This document shows, in pieces, positions 1 through 9,169 of a stretch of 64,000 nt of DNA (within the stretch, counting starts at the first letter, position 1; each line of letters begins with the position of its first letter). Source of the stretch: Fervidobacterium pennivorans DSM 9078 (GTDB taxonomy: Bacteria; Thermotogota; Thermotogae; Thermotogales; Fervidobacteriaceae); NCBI RefSeq assembly GCF_000235405.2, contig NC_017095.1:124001-188000 (forward strand), read 5' to 3'. The notes under the pieces were generated by a model, which ran no database searches, was not told the origin of the DNA, and worked only from the letters and a program-made list of their open reading frames with translations. The position numbers and the translations under genes are program-made.

Positions 1-1
1 A

Positions 2-244
2 CCATTGTTTGCGATTGCACTTGGCTATGTGACGAAAAAGTTAGATTCCTTATATTATGGCTCTATAGTTCGTTTTAGTAATAATGTGCTGGTGATAGAA
101 TTACTTTACCCTTTTTACATAGGATTCCTGTTTTTCATCCTTAGAGGGGATTTGCTCAGCTCATTAAGTTATACTATAGGTTTTTCGATACCAGTCTTTA
201 TTGAGGTTTTGTTGGAGCACATGCTATTCAAGTCCGTCTTGTAG
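2..244 (+). CDS. C-terminal end of a polytopic membrane protein, probably O-antigen/repeat-unit polymerase (partial)
   Basis: The reading frame is open from the left edge, so the gene begins outside the window. About 80 C-terminal residues remain. They are hydrophobic, with two likely membrane segments separated by a short loop containing FFILRGDL. A segment of this kind (tyrosine/phenylalanine-rich helix followed by an R-G-D loop near the C terminus) is common in Wzy-type oligosaccharide repeat-unit polymerases. The next gene, only 15 bp downstream, is a glycosyltransferase, and the whole region is a polysaccharide locus, which fits. The family assignment is an inference from a short tail; another membrane protein such as a flippase cannot be excluded. 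Confidence 0.5.
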   Translation, partial: PLFAIALGYVTKKLDSLYYGSIVRFSNNVLVIELLYPFYIGFLFFILRGDLLSSLSYTIGFSIPVFIEVLLEHMLFKSVL

Positions 245-259
245 AAGGAGGGAGAAAAC

Positions 260-1465
260 GTGAGAATCGTACACGTGTGCCTTACAGGTCCGTACACCGA
301 TGGGCTCGGGTACCAAGAAAATCTTTTGACAAAATACCACAAGAAACTCGGACACGAAGTCATTATAATAGCCAATGATTGCAGGTGGTCAAAATCGGGA
401 AAAATCGAATGTTCTAGTCTTGAAGAGACTTACATAAACGAGAATGGAATCCCAGTCTACAGATTGACGCCAGTGTTCGGAGCTTTTGGAAGGAGATTAG
501 GACTCTATCATGGCTTTCTTAAGCTTCTTAGAGAGCTTGATCCCGATGTGGTATTTTTTCACGGTCCTCAGTCTCTCGCCCTGTTAAAGGTCGTAAAGTA
601 CAAGAAGAGACATAAATCAGAAGTGGTTCTTCTGGTTGATAGCCATGCGGACTTCTGGAACAGTGCTAGGAATTTCATTTCTAAAAACATCCTGCACAAA
701 GGTCTGTGGCGAATAGTTGTCAAAACAGTGGAACCTTATGTCGAAAAGTTCTATTGTGTCGCTCCACAATGTTGCGATTTCTTAAGACAGGTGTATAGGA
801 TAGCCGACTCAAGGATCGAACTTTTGGTAATGGGCGCAGACGACGAAAAAATAATCTTGGACCAGGATAAGCGCGGAAAAATCAGAAAGCAAATTCGTGA
901 AAAACTTAAAATTAAGGAATCTGAGTTTCTGATAATTACTGGTGGCAAGATCGACAAGCAAAGACGCCAAACGCTTTCACTAATGAAAGTGGTAAGAAAC
1001 TTTCGAGAAGCCCCCCTGAAAATGGTAATCTTTGGTACTATTGCTGAAGAGCTAAGTGAAGAATTCATGAGCCTTCTTGATGCCGACAAGATTATATATC
1101 TTGGCTGGCTGAGCCAGGAGCAAATCTATGAGTACTTAATTGCATCGGATCTTGCAGTCTACCCAGGAAGTTTTTCTGTGTTATGGCAACATACGGTCGC
1201 CTTAGGCATTCCTTCAGTCTTTAAATACTTCCCTGGTCAAGAGTACCTCGATTTGGGAGGTAACTGCTTATTTCTATACGATGACTCTGAGGAAGAGATG
1301 TATAAAGTTCTCAAAAGGGTAGTAACGGATGAAACACTCTACGGAAGAATGAAGGAAGTTGCTCTTAAAGAGGGACACAAGGTCTTCACGTACGGCGAGA
1401 TTGCTAAAAAGTCCTTGGAACCAGTCAAGGCAACCTCTGTGATTCACAGTGCTAAACAATGGTAA
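260..1465 (+). CDS. Glycosyltransferase, GT4-like (GT-B fold)
   Basis: 401 residues. It starts at GTG 260, six bases after a strong AAGGAGGGA Shine-Dalgarno sequence. The N terminus (MRIVHVCLTGPYTDGLGYQE) has the beta-strand plus glycine-rich loop typical of GT-B glycosyltransferases. The C-terminal half carries the expected second Rossmann-like lobe (strand LIITGGKIDKQRR near residue 225, then IIYLGWLSQEQIYEYL) and the sugar-nucleotide-binding segment PGSFSVLWQHTVALGIPSV near residue 310. It probably transfers one sugar of the surface repeat unit on the cytoplasmic face. Donor and acceptor cannot be read from the sequence. A deleted insertion sequence follows it directly. Confidence 0.85.
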   Translation: MRIVHVCLTGPYTDGLGYQENLLTKYHKKLGHEVIIIANDCRWSKSGKIECSSLEETYINENGIPVYRLTPVFGAFGRRLGLYHGFLKLLRELDPDVVFFHGPQSLALLKVVKYKKRHKSEVVLLVDSHADFWNSARNFISKNILHKGLWRIVVKTVEPYVEKFYCVAPQCCDFLRQVYRIADSRIELLVMGADDEKIILDQDKRGKIRKQIREKLKIKESEFLIITGGKIDKQRRQTLSLMKVVRNFREAPLKMVIFGTIAEELSEEFMSLLDADKIIYLGWLSQEQIYEYLIASDLAVYPGSFSVLWQHTVALGIPSVFKYFPGQEYLDLGGNCLFLYDDSEEEMYKVLKRVVTDETLYGRMKEVALKEGHKVFTYGEIAKKSLEPVKATSVIHSAKQW

Positions 1466-1511
1466 GTAAGAAAGCAGAAAGCGGAATAGAATCATACACG
1501 ACAGTGCTGAG

Positions 1512-1897
1512 GGCAGTGTTGACTTGTAGTGATGAAAGAGTGTAATTGCGAGATGGTGCGATTGATATTACCGTTGTTGGTTTGCCAAAGATTCTTCACT
1601 ACACAAAGACCTTAGACTTACTACAAGAAGGACATATGGGATAAGGGAAAGGGAAGTTTTTGGGTTTGTGAGAATGGGAAAGTTTGAAAGAATGATGGCA
1701 GAGTTTGCAAAGGAATTGTTGGTTACCGTATTTGTCATGACCGTTTTTGTATAAGCTGGTGGAACCGCATTTGGGACAGGAGAGTGTTGAGTTGTTCATC
1801 ATGGGGAACCTGCTTTGTCAAGTTGTTTGGGGGGTGTCCCCTCTTTAAAGGATAATGCGGTTTTTGGAAAGTTTCAATACTTTTAGTTAACATTATC
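1512..1897. mobile_element. Internally deleted copy of the zinc-ribbon DDE insertion sequence (386 bp)
   Basis: Both ends match the intact element at 18,631-19,689. The left end reads GGCAGTGTTGACTTGTAGTG; the right end is the stretch around TTTCAATACTTTTAGTTAAC followed by ATTATC. About 670 bp of the interior is missing; the left-derived and right-derived parts join near 1,610. No matching 8-bp duplication is visible on the two flanks, so the copy is old or was formed by recombination. It lies between a glycosyltransferase and a polysaccharide deacetylase gene. Confidence 0.85.
1620..1802 (-). pseudogene. Transposase N-terminal remnant (zinc ribbon)
   Basis: This minus-strand fragment encodes the first zinc ribbon, CPKCGSTSLYKNGHDKYGNQ followed by FLCKLCHHSF, nearly identical to the start of the intact transposase at 18,638-19,588. 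It begins at the ATG pair near 1,802 and loses similarity after the PFPYPICPSC segment, where the internal deletion of the element begins. No catalytic domain remains, so it cannot be an active transposase. Confidence 0.85.
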
Positions 1898-1924
1898 TCC
1901 TTTTATGCAGGAGGTGGCAATTCT

Positions 1925-3328
1925 GTGGAAAAGTTAAAAATACTCGCACCGAGAAAGTACAAGCCTGAAATTGGATATATTTCAAGTGTTCTTTTCTTCG
2001 AGTTCTTAGGGCTGAATTTTGAGCTGTTGGAAGGCGAAGGTGATGAAATAGTAATTACTTTAAGTCATTCCAATAAGATACTGAAAATTAAAACTGTTTT
2101 GTTTTCTATTCCAGAAAAAGAATGGTGTAGCTTTGATAGTTTGCCTAAATTACCACTGGAACGATGGGATGTAAAAAGTGATTTGCCAGAAGCTGTGGTA
2201 TGTGATGACTATATACCTGTTATCTACGGTCAAAAGCTCCAGAATGGAAAATATATTCAACAAGATAACGAAGGTATAACTTTAGGATTAGACATATTTG
2301 GCTCGACATTTTTTATGCTAACACGCTATGAGGAATACGTAAACAAAGCAACTGACATGTATGGGCGTTTTCCAGCAAGTGAATCGTTAGCATTAAAAGA
2401 AGGATTTCTTCTGAGACCTATTGTCAATGAGTACGTTGAAATCCTTTGGGCCGTTATAAGAAGATTGTGGCCAGGTTTGAAAAGAAACGAGAGAACGTAC
2501 AGAGTAATACCAACTCATGATATAGACCGTCCGACAGTTGCTTATAAATTTCGTTGGAAAAGAGTTATTAGAGGATGCATTGGTGACATTGTAAAAAGGA
2601 AGAGTGTGAAGACCGTATTGAAAAGAGTTCTAGCAAAGCTTGGAAGATTAGAACTGGATCCTGCCTACACGTTTGACTTTATAACGAAGACAAGCGAAAA
2701 AAGGGGAGTTGTTTCCGAGTTTTATTTTATGACAGGTCATACAGACCCTAAGTTTGATACGTTTTACGATTTCGACAGCGAACATGTTGAAGAGGCATTG
2801 AAAATGATCTATGCGCGTGGTCATAGAATAGGTTTACATGCAAGCTTTGGTGCGTACAAAGATTTGAAGAAGTTAAAAATGGAATTTGAAAAGTTAATTT
2901 TGAAAATGAAAGAACTTGGAATTAAACAGAGTAGCATTGGAAACAGACAACATTACCTGAGGTTTGAAGTACCAACAACTTGGCGCATTCTGGACCAGGT
3001 GGGTGTTGATTATGATAGTACAATGACCTATGCTCAACATGTTGGTTTCAGAACAGGTACTTGCTACGAATATACGGTATATGATTTGGAACAAAGGGAA
3101 CCACTTAAGATAAAAGAAAGGCCACTAATGGTTATGGATGGTACATTATTTGCAGAAAATTACATGAACTTAGATTACGAGGATGCTTTGAACTATATCG
3201 AAATTTTGGCAAAACGTGTTAAAATGTTTAATGGTAACTTTGTTTTGTTATGGCACAATACGATGCTGTTAACAGATGGCCAAAAACGATTCTACGAAAA
3301 AGTGTTAGACACAATAACTACTGTGTGA
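1925..3328 (+). CDS. Polysaccharide deacetylase family protein
   Basis: 467 residues, starting at GTG 1925 behind GGAGGTGG. The N-terminal ~180 residues form a domain often found in front of surface-polysaccharide deacetylases (DUF7033-like). The NodB-homology domain begins around residue 195 with VIPTHDIDRP: the T-H-D-x-D motif holds the catalytic base and the first metal-binding Asp. Further on come a G-L-H-A-S-F-G segment (RIGLHASFGAYKD) supplying the His metal ligand region, and a late FVLLWHNT motif. The family removes N- or O-acetyl groups from polysaccharides or lipid-linked sugars. Lack of a signal peptide suggests action in the cytoplasm or on the membrane's inner face. Substrate unknown. 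Confidence 0.82.
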   Translation: MEKLKILAPRKYKPEIGYISSVLFFEFLGLNFELLEGEGDEIVITLSHSNKILKIKTVLFSIPEKEWCSFDSLPKLPLERWDVKSDLPEAVVCDDYIPVIYGQKLQNGKYIQQDNEGITLGLDIFGSTFFMLTRYEEYVNKATDMYGRFPASESLALKEGFLLRPIVNEYVEILWAVIRRLWPGLKRNERTYRVIPTHDIDRPTVAYKFRWKRVIRGCIGDIVKRKSVKTVLKRVLAKLGRLELDPAYTFDFITKTSEKRGVVSEFYFMTGHTDPKFDTFYDFDSEHVEEALKMIYARGHRIGLHASFGAYKDLKKLKMEFEKLILKMKELGIKQSSIGNRQHYLRFEVPTTWRILDQVGVDYDSTMTYAQHVGFRTGTCYEYTVYDLEQREPLKIKERPLMVMDGTLFAENYMNLDYEDALNYIEILAKRVKMFNGNFVLLWHNTMLLTDGQKRFYEKVLDTITTV

Positions 3329-3620
3329 TGGAAGCATTGTAAAAGGGTTGTAGCGATGAATGAAACCAGTAATGAAACTTTGAGTTGGAAAAAGCCTATA
3401 ACTTATGGAATTTTAGATTCATACTGATTGTTTTTGCTGTTAGCCAGTATTATTTGACTAGGAAAGCGGAAGAGTTTAAAGGAATCAGGAACAGGTGTGA
3501 CATGTTCTGCTATATTGAAAAGTGCTCTACCTTTGGTGGCAAAATTTCTGAAATGGTGTTTTGTGTATACAGACAGCTCCTTTTGTAAACGTGCGTTTAG
3601 TGTGTTCCATATTTAAATAG
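3329..3620. other. Gene-free stretch between deacetylase gene and solo IS end
   Basis: A 67-codon plus-strand reading frame starts here at 3,385, but it has no Shine-Dalgarno sequence, no recognisable motif and no relation to neighbouring genes. I consider the stretch non-coding or the residue of a destroyed gene. The following bases are the right end of an insertion sequence, so the stretch may have been reshaped by that element. Confidence 0.45.
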
Positions 3621-3666
3621 CACTGCGATTTTGGAAAGTTTCAATACCCTTTTAGGTAACACTATC
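3621..3666. repeat. Solo right end of the zinc-ribbon DDE insertion sequence
   Basis: The stretch around TTTTGGAAAGTTTCAATACC and ending GGTAACACTATC matches the right terminus of the elements at 1,897, 13,783 and 19,689 with a few substitutions. No left end is visible in the 300 bp upstream. As at the other copies, a gene begins just after it: the Shine-Dalgarno of the next glycosyltransferase gene follows within 10-17 bp. Confidence 0.8.
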
Positions 3667-3689
3667 GAAACTGCAAAGGAGGATTGCGA

Positions 3690-4613
3690 GTGAACAAAAT
3701 AGATTTGTCAATAATAATTCCGCATTACAACTCTCCCAAAACGTTACGTAAATTATTGGAGAGTATACCTGTCTTAGATAGCTTAGAGGTAATCGTCGTT
3801 GATGACAAAAGCGATAAATACACGGAAGAGCTCAGAGAAATAAGAAGCGACAAACGCTTCGAACACGTTTTGTTTCTAAGTAATGATACCGAAATAAAAG
3901 GGGCGGGAAAATGCAGAAATATAGGCCTAAGCCTTGCAAAAGGAAAATGGGTTTTATTTGCAGACTCCGATGATTTCTTTGTTGAAGGTTTTTACGACAT
4001 CGTTTCAAAGTATTTTGATACTGACTATGATGTTATCTTTTTCACACCTACTAGTGTGTATTTGGAAACAGGTGCTAAAGCTAAGAGACATCTAACTTAC
4101 GAGAAGTTAATCGATAATTTCCTCAACAAAGGCGAAGATTCTGAACTATTCCTGAGGTTTTATTTTAAGACCCCCACATCGAAGATAATTAATAGGCAGT
4201 TTTTGATAGAAAATGACATAAAATTTTCTGAGGTTATTGTATGTAATGATGATTTTTTCTCTGTAAAAGTCGGGCTTGCAATGAGGAAATTTACAGCAAC
4301 GAAAGAGACCATTTATTGCATAACAGATCATGAAAATTCACTATCCAAAAAGAAGGATAGAATGTATTTTTGGTGTTGTTTCAATGAGGTTTTAAAGATT
4401 AATGAGTACGCAAAAAATAAACTTTCACCGAGTGATTTTAAAAAGGTTGAAATTTGTGTAGTGGAACTCTTGTACGCAAGCTTAAGGAAATACTCTATCA
4501 GTTTGTCGGATGTACTAAAAGCGTACATGGAACTAAAAAAGCATAGGATGCCTTTTTTGTCAACACGCTTAGTCAAAATGTTTATTCAAAGATTCGTTCT
4601 AAAGCGCAAATAA
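3690..4613 (+). CDS. Glycosyltransferase family 2
   Basis: 307 residues. I chose GTG 3690 because AAAGGAGG ends six bases upstream; a TTG two codons earlier lies inside the Shine-Dalgarno spacing. The N terminus LSIIIPHYNSPKTLRKLLES is the hallmark GT2 nucleotide-binding start. VIVVDDKSDKYTEEL supplies the first Asp motif, and WVLFADSDDFF near residue 90 is the DxD metal/sugar-nucleotide site. The GT-A domain fills about 230 residues, followed by a helical tail with no clear membrane segment. It should add a sugar to the lipid-linked repeat unit on the cytoplasmic side. Sugar specificity unknown. Confidence 0.85.
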   Translation: MNKIDLSIIIPHYNSPKTLRKLLESIPVLDSLEVIVVDDKSDKYTEELREIRSDKRFEHVLFLSNDTEIKGAGKCRNIGLSLAKGKWVLFADSDDFFVEGFYDIVSKYFDTDYDVIFFTPTSVYLETGAKAKRHLTYEKLIDNFLNKGEDSELFLRFYFKTPTSKIINRQFLIENDIKFSEVIVCNDDFFSVKVGLAMRKFTATKETIYCITDHENSLSKKKDRMYFWCCFNEVLKINEYAKNKLSPSDFKKVEICVVELLYASLRKYSISLSDVLKAYMELKKHRMPFLSTRLVKMFIQRFVLKRK

Positions 4614-4694
4614 AGACTAAACACAGACTGGATTGCAAGAGTGCTTTACGAAATTTGATAAAGTAAGGCTTAGTTTGAGAATTAATAAGCCCAG

Positions 4695-5310
4695 ATGTCT
4701 GTAATCACTGTTCAAAATAGAAGCCTCTTTAAAAGTAAAGTCGAACAATTGGTAAGAAACTACTTTTCTAGAGTGCGTGTATTTTATTTATTGCTTATAC
4801 TGACTTCCCAAATGATGAGATGGAGAGGAAAAAGTTCTTTAACCAAAAGAGATAACGTGGAGTACAAAAGGGGAGATTAAGTTCATAGCTGTATTGCTTC
4901 GATAAGAGCTAAAGAACATTTAACGTGGATTTATTCGCGTTGTCAGAATTTAAGTGGGTAAACTGGAAGTACTCTATTACTGGAGATGGAGAAAAAAGAG
5001 AGTTTTAAAGGAGAAGTATCTGGGCATTGATAGTAAAGTAACATTCCATAGTATGAAACCAAGAGAAGAGACGTTATAACACATGCGGGAATCTGATGCT
5101 TTTCTCATGGTTAGCGCTTCGGAAACTTTTAGATTGGCTTATTTAGAGGATGTGGCAAAGGGAAATAGAGTGGTAAGCTCAAAAGGTCGGGGAATAGATG
5201 TGGGTAGTAGATAACGGTTGGAAATGAATTTCTGGCAAACAATTTCTGAACTGACAGAAAATTGCTGCAGAGAATTATTTGAGGAACATAAGATAGTTAA
5301 GATAGTTAGA
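4695..5310 (+). pseudogene. Decayed GT4 glycosyltransferase
   Basis: No long frame is open, yet pieces in different frames read as one GT4 protein. Pieces seen in order: MMRWRGKSSLTKRDNVEYKR near 4,815; SITGDGEKRE near 4,975 (a typical G-x-G strand of the second lobe); KEKYLGIDSKVTFHSMKPRE near 5,010-5,060; and ESDAFLMVSASETFRLAYLE followed by DVAKGNRVVSSKG near 5,090-5,185. The last piece is the EX7E-type donor-binding motif, normally S-x-E-T-F-G-L-x-x-x-E-A-M-A. Several frameshifts and in-frame stops separate the pieces. The gene is clearly dead and was probably once part of this polysaccharide operon. Confidence 0.8.
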
Positions 5311-5470
5311 TGTTTCCGGATACAAGTTTAGTACAACATTTTTAACTCTTACGCCGTAATAAAGATTAGTGTTCTAATGATAAGTATATAATAATAAGTA
5401 TATATAGATACAGGTACTTATACTTAGAAGATACGCTTCGAAGTGCTTTGAGCAGTGTTGAGGTGAGACC

Positions 5471-6538
5471 ATGTACGTCCATATCTTTAACAATACCAAT
5501 CACAAATTTTCAGAGCCCTTTTTCGATTTCATTGAGCGTAATTTTGACATACGTGAACATCTCTTTTTGATAGTAGGTGATTATTCGATAAACGAATATC
5601 GAGAAAGAGAAAATTTGGTTGTACTTCCGAATTTAAAGAAAGAGTTTGGAAGATTTCTCAAGATTTTGAAATCATCCAAAAAGATATTCTTACATCAGTT
5701 GTTCTTTTCTTTGAGAATCCTTCTTTTCCTTAACTTCCAAAGGAAAATTTTGGAAAAGACGTATTGGGTTTTGTGGGGAGGTGACTTGTATTTCTATATT
5801 CAAAACAGAGGTAACCTTGCTGTCAGACTAAAGGATTTCGTTCGAAAGAGGTTCATTAGAAACATAAGGGGCATAGTAACATTTGTAAGAGGTGACTATG
5901 AGTTAGTAAAGCAACATTACAAAACTAAAGCTAATTACTACTATGCATTTTATCCAAATCCAGTTGATTACAAATATTTAGATACTCTTTTAGAGACGGT
6001 AAATAAAGATAAAGGAAAAATAGTTGTTTTAGTTGGAAACTCCGCTGATCCATCTAACAAACATATTGAGGTATTCGAGAAATTAGAAAAATTCAAAGCC
6101 AACGGAATAAAGGTGATTTGCCCTCTTTCATATGGAGGAAAGGTGGAATATACTGAAAAGCTCATAAGAGAAGGAAGCAGAATTTTTGGAGAAAATTTTG
6201 AACCGTTAACAGACTTTTTAAAACCAGAAGAGTACGGAAAAATTCTGAAAGATGTTGATGTTGCGGTGTTCAATCATGATAGACAACAGGGGTTGGGAAA
6301 CATACTGGCGCTATTATACATAGGAAAAAAGGTCTATATAAAAAGCACGGTAACGACATGGAAAATGTTTGAGGAAAAAGGTGTAAAAGTTTTCGATACT
6401 TGCAACTTAGGGGAAGAGAATTTTGAATCCTTTTTTGGCATGAGTGATGAAGACAGAAAGCACAATCACGAGATTATAAAAAGCGAGTTCTCAGAAGAAA
6501 AATGCGTTTATTATTGGAAAAAGCTTTTCGAAGACTAA
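5471..6538 (+). CDS. GT56-type glycosyltransferase (WecF/RffT-like, 4-acetamido-4,6-dideoxyhexose transferase)
   Basis: 355 residues from ATG 5471, preceded by GAGGTGAG. An A/T-rich stretch with TATAAT-like hexamers (about 5,380-5,410) probably holds its promoter. The short N-terminal motif YVHIFNNTNHKFSEPFFDFI, the central YWVLWGGDLYFYI, and IVVLVGNSADPSNKH are the pattern I know from the GT56 family (Fuc4NAc transferase of enterobacterial common antigen, WecF), which transfers dTDP-Fuc4NAc to lipid-linked disaccharide. Directly downstream are rmlA, an aminotransferase, an acetyltransferase and rmlB, the enzymes needed to make such a dTDP-4-acetamido sugar. The context therefore supports the family call. 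Whether the sugar is galacto (Fuc4NAc) or gluco (Qui4NAc) depends on the aminotransferase. Confidence 0.82.
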   Translation: MYVHIFNNTNHKFSEPFFDFIERNFDIREHLFLIVGDYSINEYRERENLVVLPNLKKEFGRFLKILKSSKKIFLHQLFFSLRILLFLNFQRKILEKTYWVLWGGDLYFYIQNRGNLAVRLKDFVRKRFIRNIRGIVTFVRGDYELVKQHYKTKANYYYAFYPNPVDYKYLDTLLETVNKDKGKIVVLVGNSADPSNKHIEVFEKLEKFKANGIKVICPLSYGGKVEYTEKLIREGSRIFGENFEPLTDFLKPEEYGKILKDVDVAVFNHDRQQGLGNILALLYIGKKVYIKSTVTTWKMFEEKGVKVFDTCNLGEENFESFFGMSDEDRKHNHEIIKSEFSEEKCVYYWKKLFED

Positions 6539-6640
6539 AGTAGATTAATATTCTAAGCAGAAGGGCTAAACAAAGTGAAGACAAGAGCTCTTCAGCGCTT
6601 TCTAACTACCTAGTGAACCTTGTCAAACGAGGTGATTAGC

Positions 6641-7513
6641 ATGAAAGGCATAGTTCTCGCTGGTGGTTCAGGTACAAGGTTTTATCCAGCAACGATAGCT
6701 GTCAACAAACAACTGTTGCCTCTATACGATAAACCACTTATATACTATCCTCTGTCTGTTTTAATGCTCGCTGGCATCAGAGAAATTCTCGTTATTTCCA
6801 GCCCAGAATATTTGCCACTCTATCAAAAACTACTCGGAGATGGCTCTCATCTTGGTGTGCAGTTTGAATATCAAGTCCAGGCAAAACCAAGAGGGATAGC
6901 CGATGCGTTTATCGTTGGTGAAGAGTTCATAGCAAAAGACAATGTCTGCCTTGTGCTAGGAGATAATGTCTTTTTTGGGCAAGGTTTTTCTCCGATTTTG
7001 CAAGAAGCAGCTAAGCTAAAAGAAGGTGCGATAATCTTTGCTTATCCAGTGAAAAATCCAAGAGATTTTGGAGTTGTTGAGTTTGATGGAAATTTCAATG
7101 CGATAACCATAGAGGAAAAGCCAGAAAAGCCAAAGTCGAACTATGCAGTGCCTGGGTTGTATTTTTACGATAACAGAGTGGTTGAAATAGCCAAAAGTAT
7201 AAAGCCATCTTGGAGAGGAGAACTTGAGATTACAGATGTGAATAAAGAATATCTTAAGATGGGGAAATTAAAGGTAATACCGCTTGGTAGGGGTTTTGCA
7301 TGGCTTGATACAGGAACACCGGAAAGCTTTTTGGAAGCTGCGAATTTCGTCGCAACGATACAAAAACGCCAGGGATTTTACATCGCATGTTTGGAAGAGA
7401 TTGCTTACAGGATGGGGTTTATTTCAAAAGAACAACTATTAGAACTTGGCAAGAAGATGGAGAAAACAGAATACGGAAAATATTTGATTGAGATAGCTGG
7501 TGAGGAGAAATGA
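6641..7513 (+). CDS. rmlA: Glucose-1-phosphate thymidylyltransferase
   Basis: 290 residues, the usual RmlA length. I chose ATG 6641 because GAGGTGAT lies 7 bases upstream and the protein then begins [20 protein letters not shown]. That segment is the G-G-x-G-T-R-x-x-P nucleotide-binding loop (canonically GTRLYP; here F replaces L). [30 protein letters not shown] and [20 protein letters not shown] are further RmlA signatures. It joins glucose-1-phosphate and dTTP to give dTDP-glucose, the substrate for RmlB encoded four genes on. The stop overlaps the next start (ATGA), so translation is coupled. Confidence 0.95.
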   Translation: MKGIVLAGGSGTRFYPATIAVNKQLLPLYDKPLIYYPLSVLMLAGIREILVISSPEYLPLYQKLLGDGSHLGVQFEYQVQAKPRGIADAFIVGEEFIAKDNVCLVLGDNVFFGQGFSPILQEAAKLKEGAIIFAYPVKNPRDFGVVEFDGNFNAITIEEKPEKPKSNYAVPGLYFYDNRVVEIAKSIKPSWRGELEITDVNKEYLKMGKLKVIPLGRGFAWLDTGTPESFLEAANFVATIQKRQGFYIACLEEIAYRMGFISKEQLLELGKKMEKTEYGKYLIEIAGEEK

Positions 7514-8589
7514 TAAACGTAACCAGAAGCATGATGCCGGATTTTGAGAAATATCAAGAGAAAATCAAAAAGCTCTGGGAGACACGGTGGTTGACGAATA
7601 ATGGTGATTATTTGGTCGAACTTGAAAGGCGACTATCTGAAAGGTTTGACACTCAATGTGTGATAGTTTCAAATGGAACGCTTGCACTCTTGATAGCAAT
7701 TGAACTTTTTGATTTCCCGAAAGGTTCCGAGATAATCGTTACTCCGTTCACATTTGCAGCGACTGTTGAGGCGATAATCTGGCAAGGTTACAAACCGGTA
7801 TTTGCAGATATTGATCCAGAAACATTTAATATATCTCCAGAAGAGATAGAAAAGCGCATAACAGAGAAAACAGTTGCGATAATGCCTGTTCATGTGTTTG
7901 GTAATCCTTGCAACGTAGAGGAAATTCAGGATATTGCTGAAAAGCATAATCTAAGAGTAATCTACGATGCAGCACATTGTTTTGATGTTTTTTATGAAGG
8001 AAAGTCTGTATACAAATTTGGAGATATTTCAGTTGCAAGTTTTCATGCGACAAAAGTATTTCATACAATAGAAGGAGGGGCTATCTTTTCGGATAATTCA
8101 GAACTGATAGAAAAAGCCAGACGACTGAGAAACTTTGGATTTAACCAAAAAGTTGAAATTGTAGACGTCGGGATAAATGCAAAAATGAACGAATTTCAAG
8201 CAGCGATGGGGTTATTGAATCTTGAGATTGTCGATGAAGAAATCGAAAAGAGGAAAAGAGTCTTCGAAAAATACAGAGAGCTTCTCGGTGATGTAGTTGA
8301 TTACCAAAAGCTGAGTGAAAGACTCACCAAGTACAACTATATTTATATGCCTGTACTGTTTGCAGATGAGAAAACAAGAGATAATGTTTTTGAAGAACTC
8401 AGGGCTAATAGCTACAACACGAGGAAGTACTTCTATCCATCTTTAAATAGCATATTTTCAAGGCAGAGCTGTCCAAACTCAGAGAGTGTGTCATCGAGGA
8501 TATTGCACTTACCATTGTACGGCGACTTAGAGGACGAGCATATTGAGAATGTATGTATCATAATAAAGAGAATAGTAGGAGGGAAATGA
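7510..8589 (+). CDS. dTDP-4-keto-6-deoxyhexose aminotransferase, DegT/DnrJ/EryC1 family (VioA-like)
   Basis: 359 residues, overlapping rmlA by four bases. The fold-type I PLP signature is complete: [14 protein letters not shown] binds the cofactor phosphate, [11 protein letters not shown] holds the Asp contacting the PLP nitrogen, and [19 protein letters not shown] contains the Schiff-base Lys. The N-terminal WLTNNGDYL and the [11 protein letters not shown] block resemble VioA (which makes dTDP-4-amino-4,6-dideoxyglucose) more than RffA/WecE, where the lysine segment reads SFHETKNYTAGGEGG. That comparison is from memory. It should aminate dTDP-4-keto-6-deoxyglucose made by RmlB. The stereochemistry of the product remains open. 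Confidence 0.85.
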   Translation: MINVTRSMMPDFEKYQEKIKKLWETRWLTNNGDYLVELERRLSERFDTQCVIVSNGTLALLIAIELFDFPKGSEIIVTPFTFAATVEAIIWQGYKPVFADIDPETFNISPEEIEKRITEKTVAIMPVHVFGNPCNVEEIQDIAEKHNLRVIYDAAHCFDVFYEGKSVYKFGDISVASFHATKVFHTIEGGAIFSDNSELIEKARRLRNFGFNQKVEIVDVGINAKMNEFQAAMGLLNLEIVDEEIEKRKRVFEKYRELLGDVVDYQKLSERLTKYNYIYMPVLFADEKTRDNVFEELRANSYNTRKYFYPSLNSIFSRQSCPNSESVSSRILHLPLYGDLEDEHIENVCIIIKRIVGGK

Positions 8590-8591
8590 CA

Positions 8592-9167
8592 ATGTCGATC
8601 AAAACTTCCTTTTACACAAGAGAGGAACTCGAAGAGATAGGATTCTCCAAGATAGGGGAAAATGTGTTAATAAGTCGGAAAGCCTCGATATACACGCCGG
8701 AGCTTATAGAAATAGGTGATAACGTAAGAATCGACGACTTCTGCATTATTTCAGGTAAGATAAGGATTGGTAGCTATGTACATATAGCAGCTGGTTGCTA
8801 TCTTTTTGCGGGAGAATACGGGATAGAGATGGAAGATTTTTCTGGATTATCAAGTCGTGTGGTGATATATGCAGTGACTGATGACTATACAGGGAAATAC
8901 CTTACAAATCCGACTGTTCCAAGTGAATACAGAAATGTGATCGGTGGGAAAGTGCGCTTGGGTAAACACGTTATTGTTGGAACAGGTGCAACAATATTAC
9001 CAGGAGTAACAATAGGCGAAGGTGCAGCAATTGGTGCAATGAGTTTGGTTACTAAGGATATACAGCTTTGGAAGATAGCAGTAGGAATACCAGCAAAAGA
9101 GATTAAGGAAAGAGATAGGAGTCTTTTGCAACTTGAAGAGCAGCTGAAATCTGGTGGAGGGAAATGA
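8592..9167 (+). CDS. Hexapeptide-repeat (left-handed beta-helix) sugar N-acetyltransferase
   Basis: 191 residues from ATG 8592; an ATG six bases earlier sits too close to the GGAGGG ribosome site. Repeated I-x-I-G-x-x-V units such as IEIGDNVRIDDFCIISGKIR and GATILPGVTIGEGAAIGAMS build a trimeric left-handed beta-helix that binds acetyl-CoA. The DDYTGKYLTNPTVPSEYRNV insertion is seen in acetyltransferases of nucleotide-activated amino sugars. Lying between the aminotransferase and rmlB, it most likely acetylates the 4-amino group to give dTDP-4-acetamido-4,6-dideoxyhexose, donor for the GT56 enzyme upstream. It is not VioB by any feature I can see; only the general role is inferred. Confidence 0.82.
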   Translation: MSIKTSFYTREELEEIGFSKIGENVLISRKASIYTPELIEIGDNVRIDDFCIISGKIRIGSYVHIAAGCYLFAGEYGIEMEDFSGLSSRVVIYAVTDDYTGKYLTNPTVPSEYRNVIGGKVRLGKHVIVGTGATILPGVTIGEGAAIGAMSLVTKDIQLWKIAVGIPAKEIKERDRSLLQLEEQLKSGGGK

Positions 9168-9169
9168 TA

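Noticed and set aside
3385-3588. 67-codon plus-strand frame between the deacetylase and GT2 genes
   Set aside because: No ribosome site, no motif, Cys/aromatic-rich random composition and no relation to neighbours; not called as a gene.
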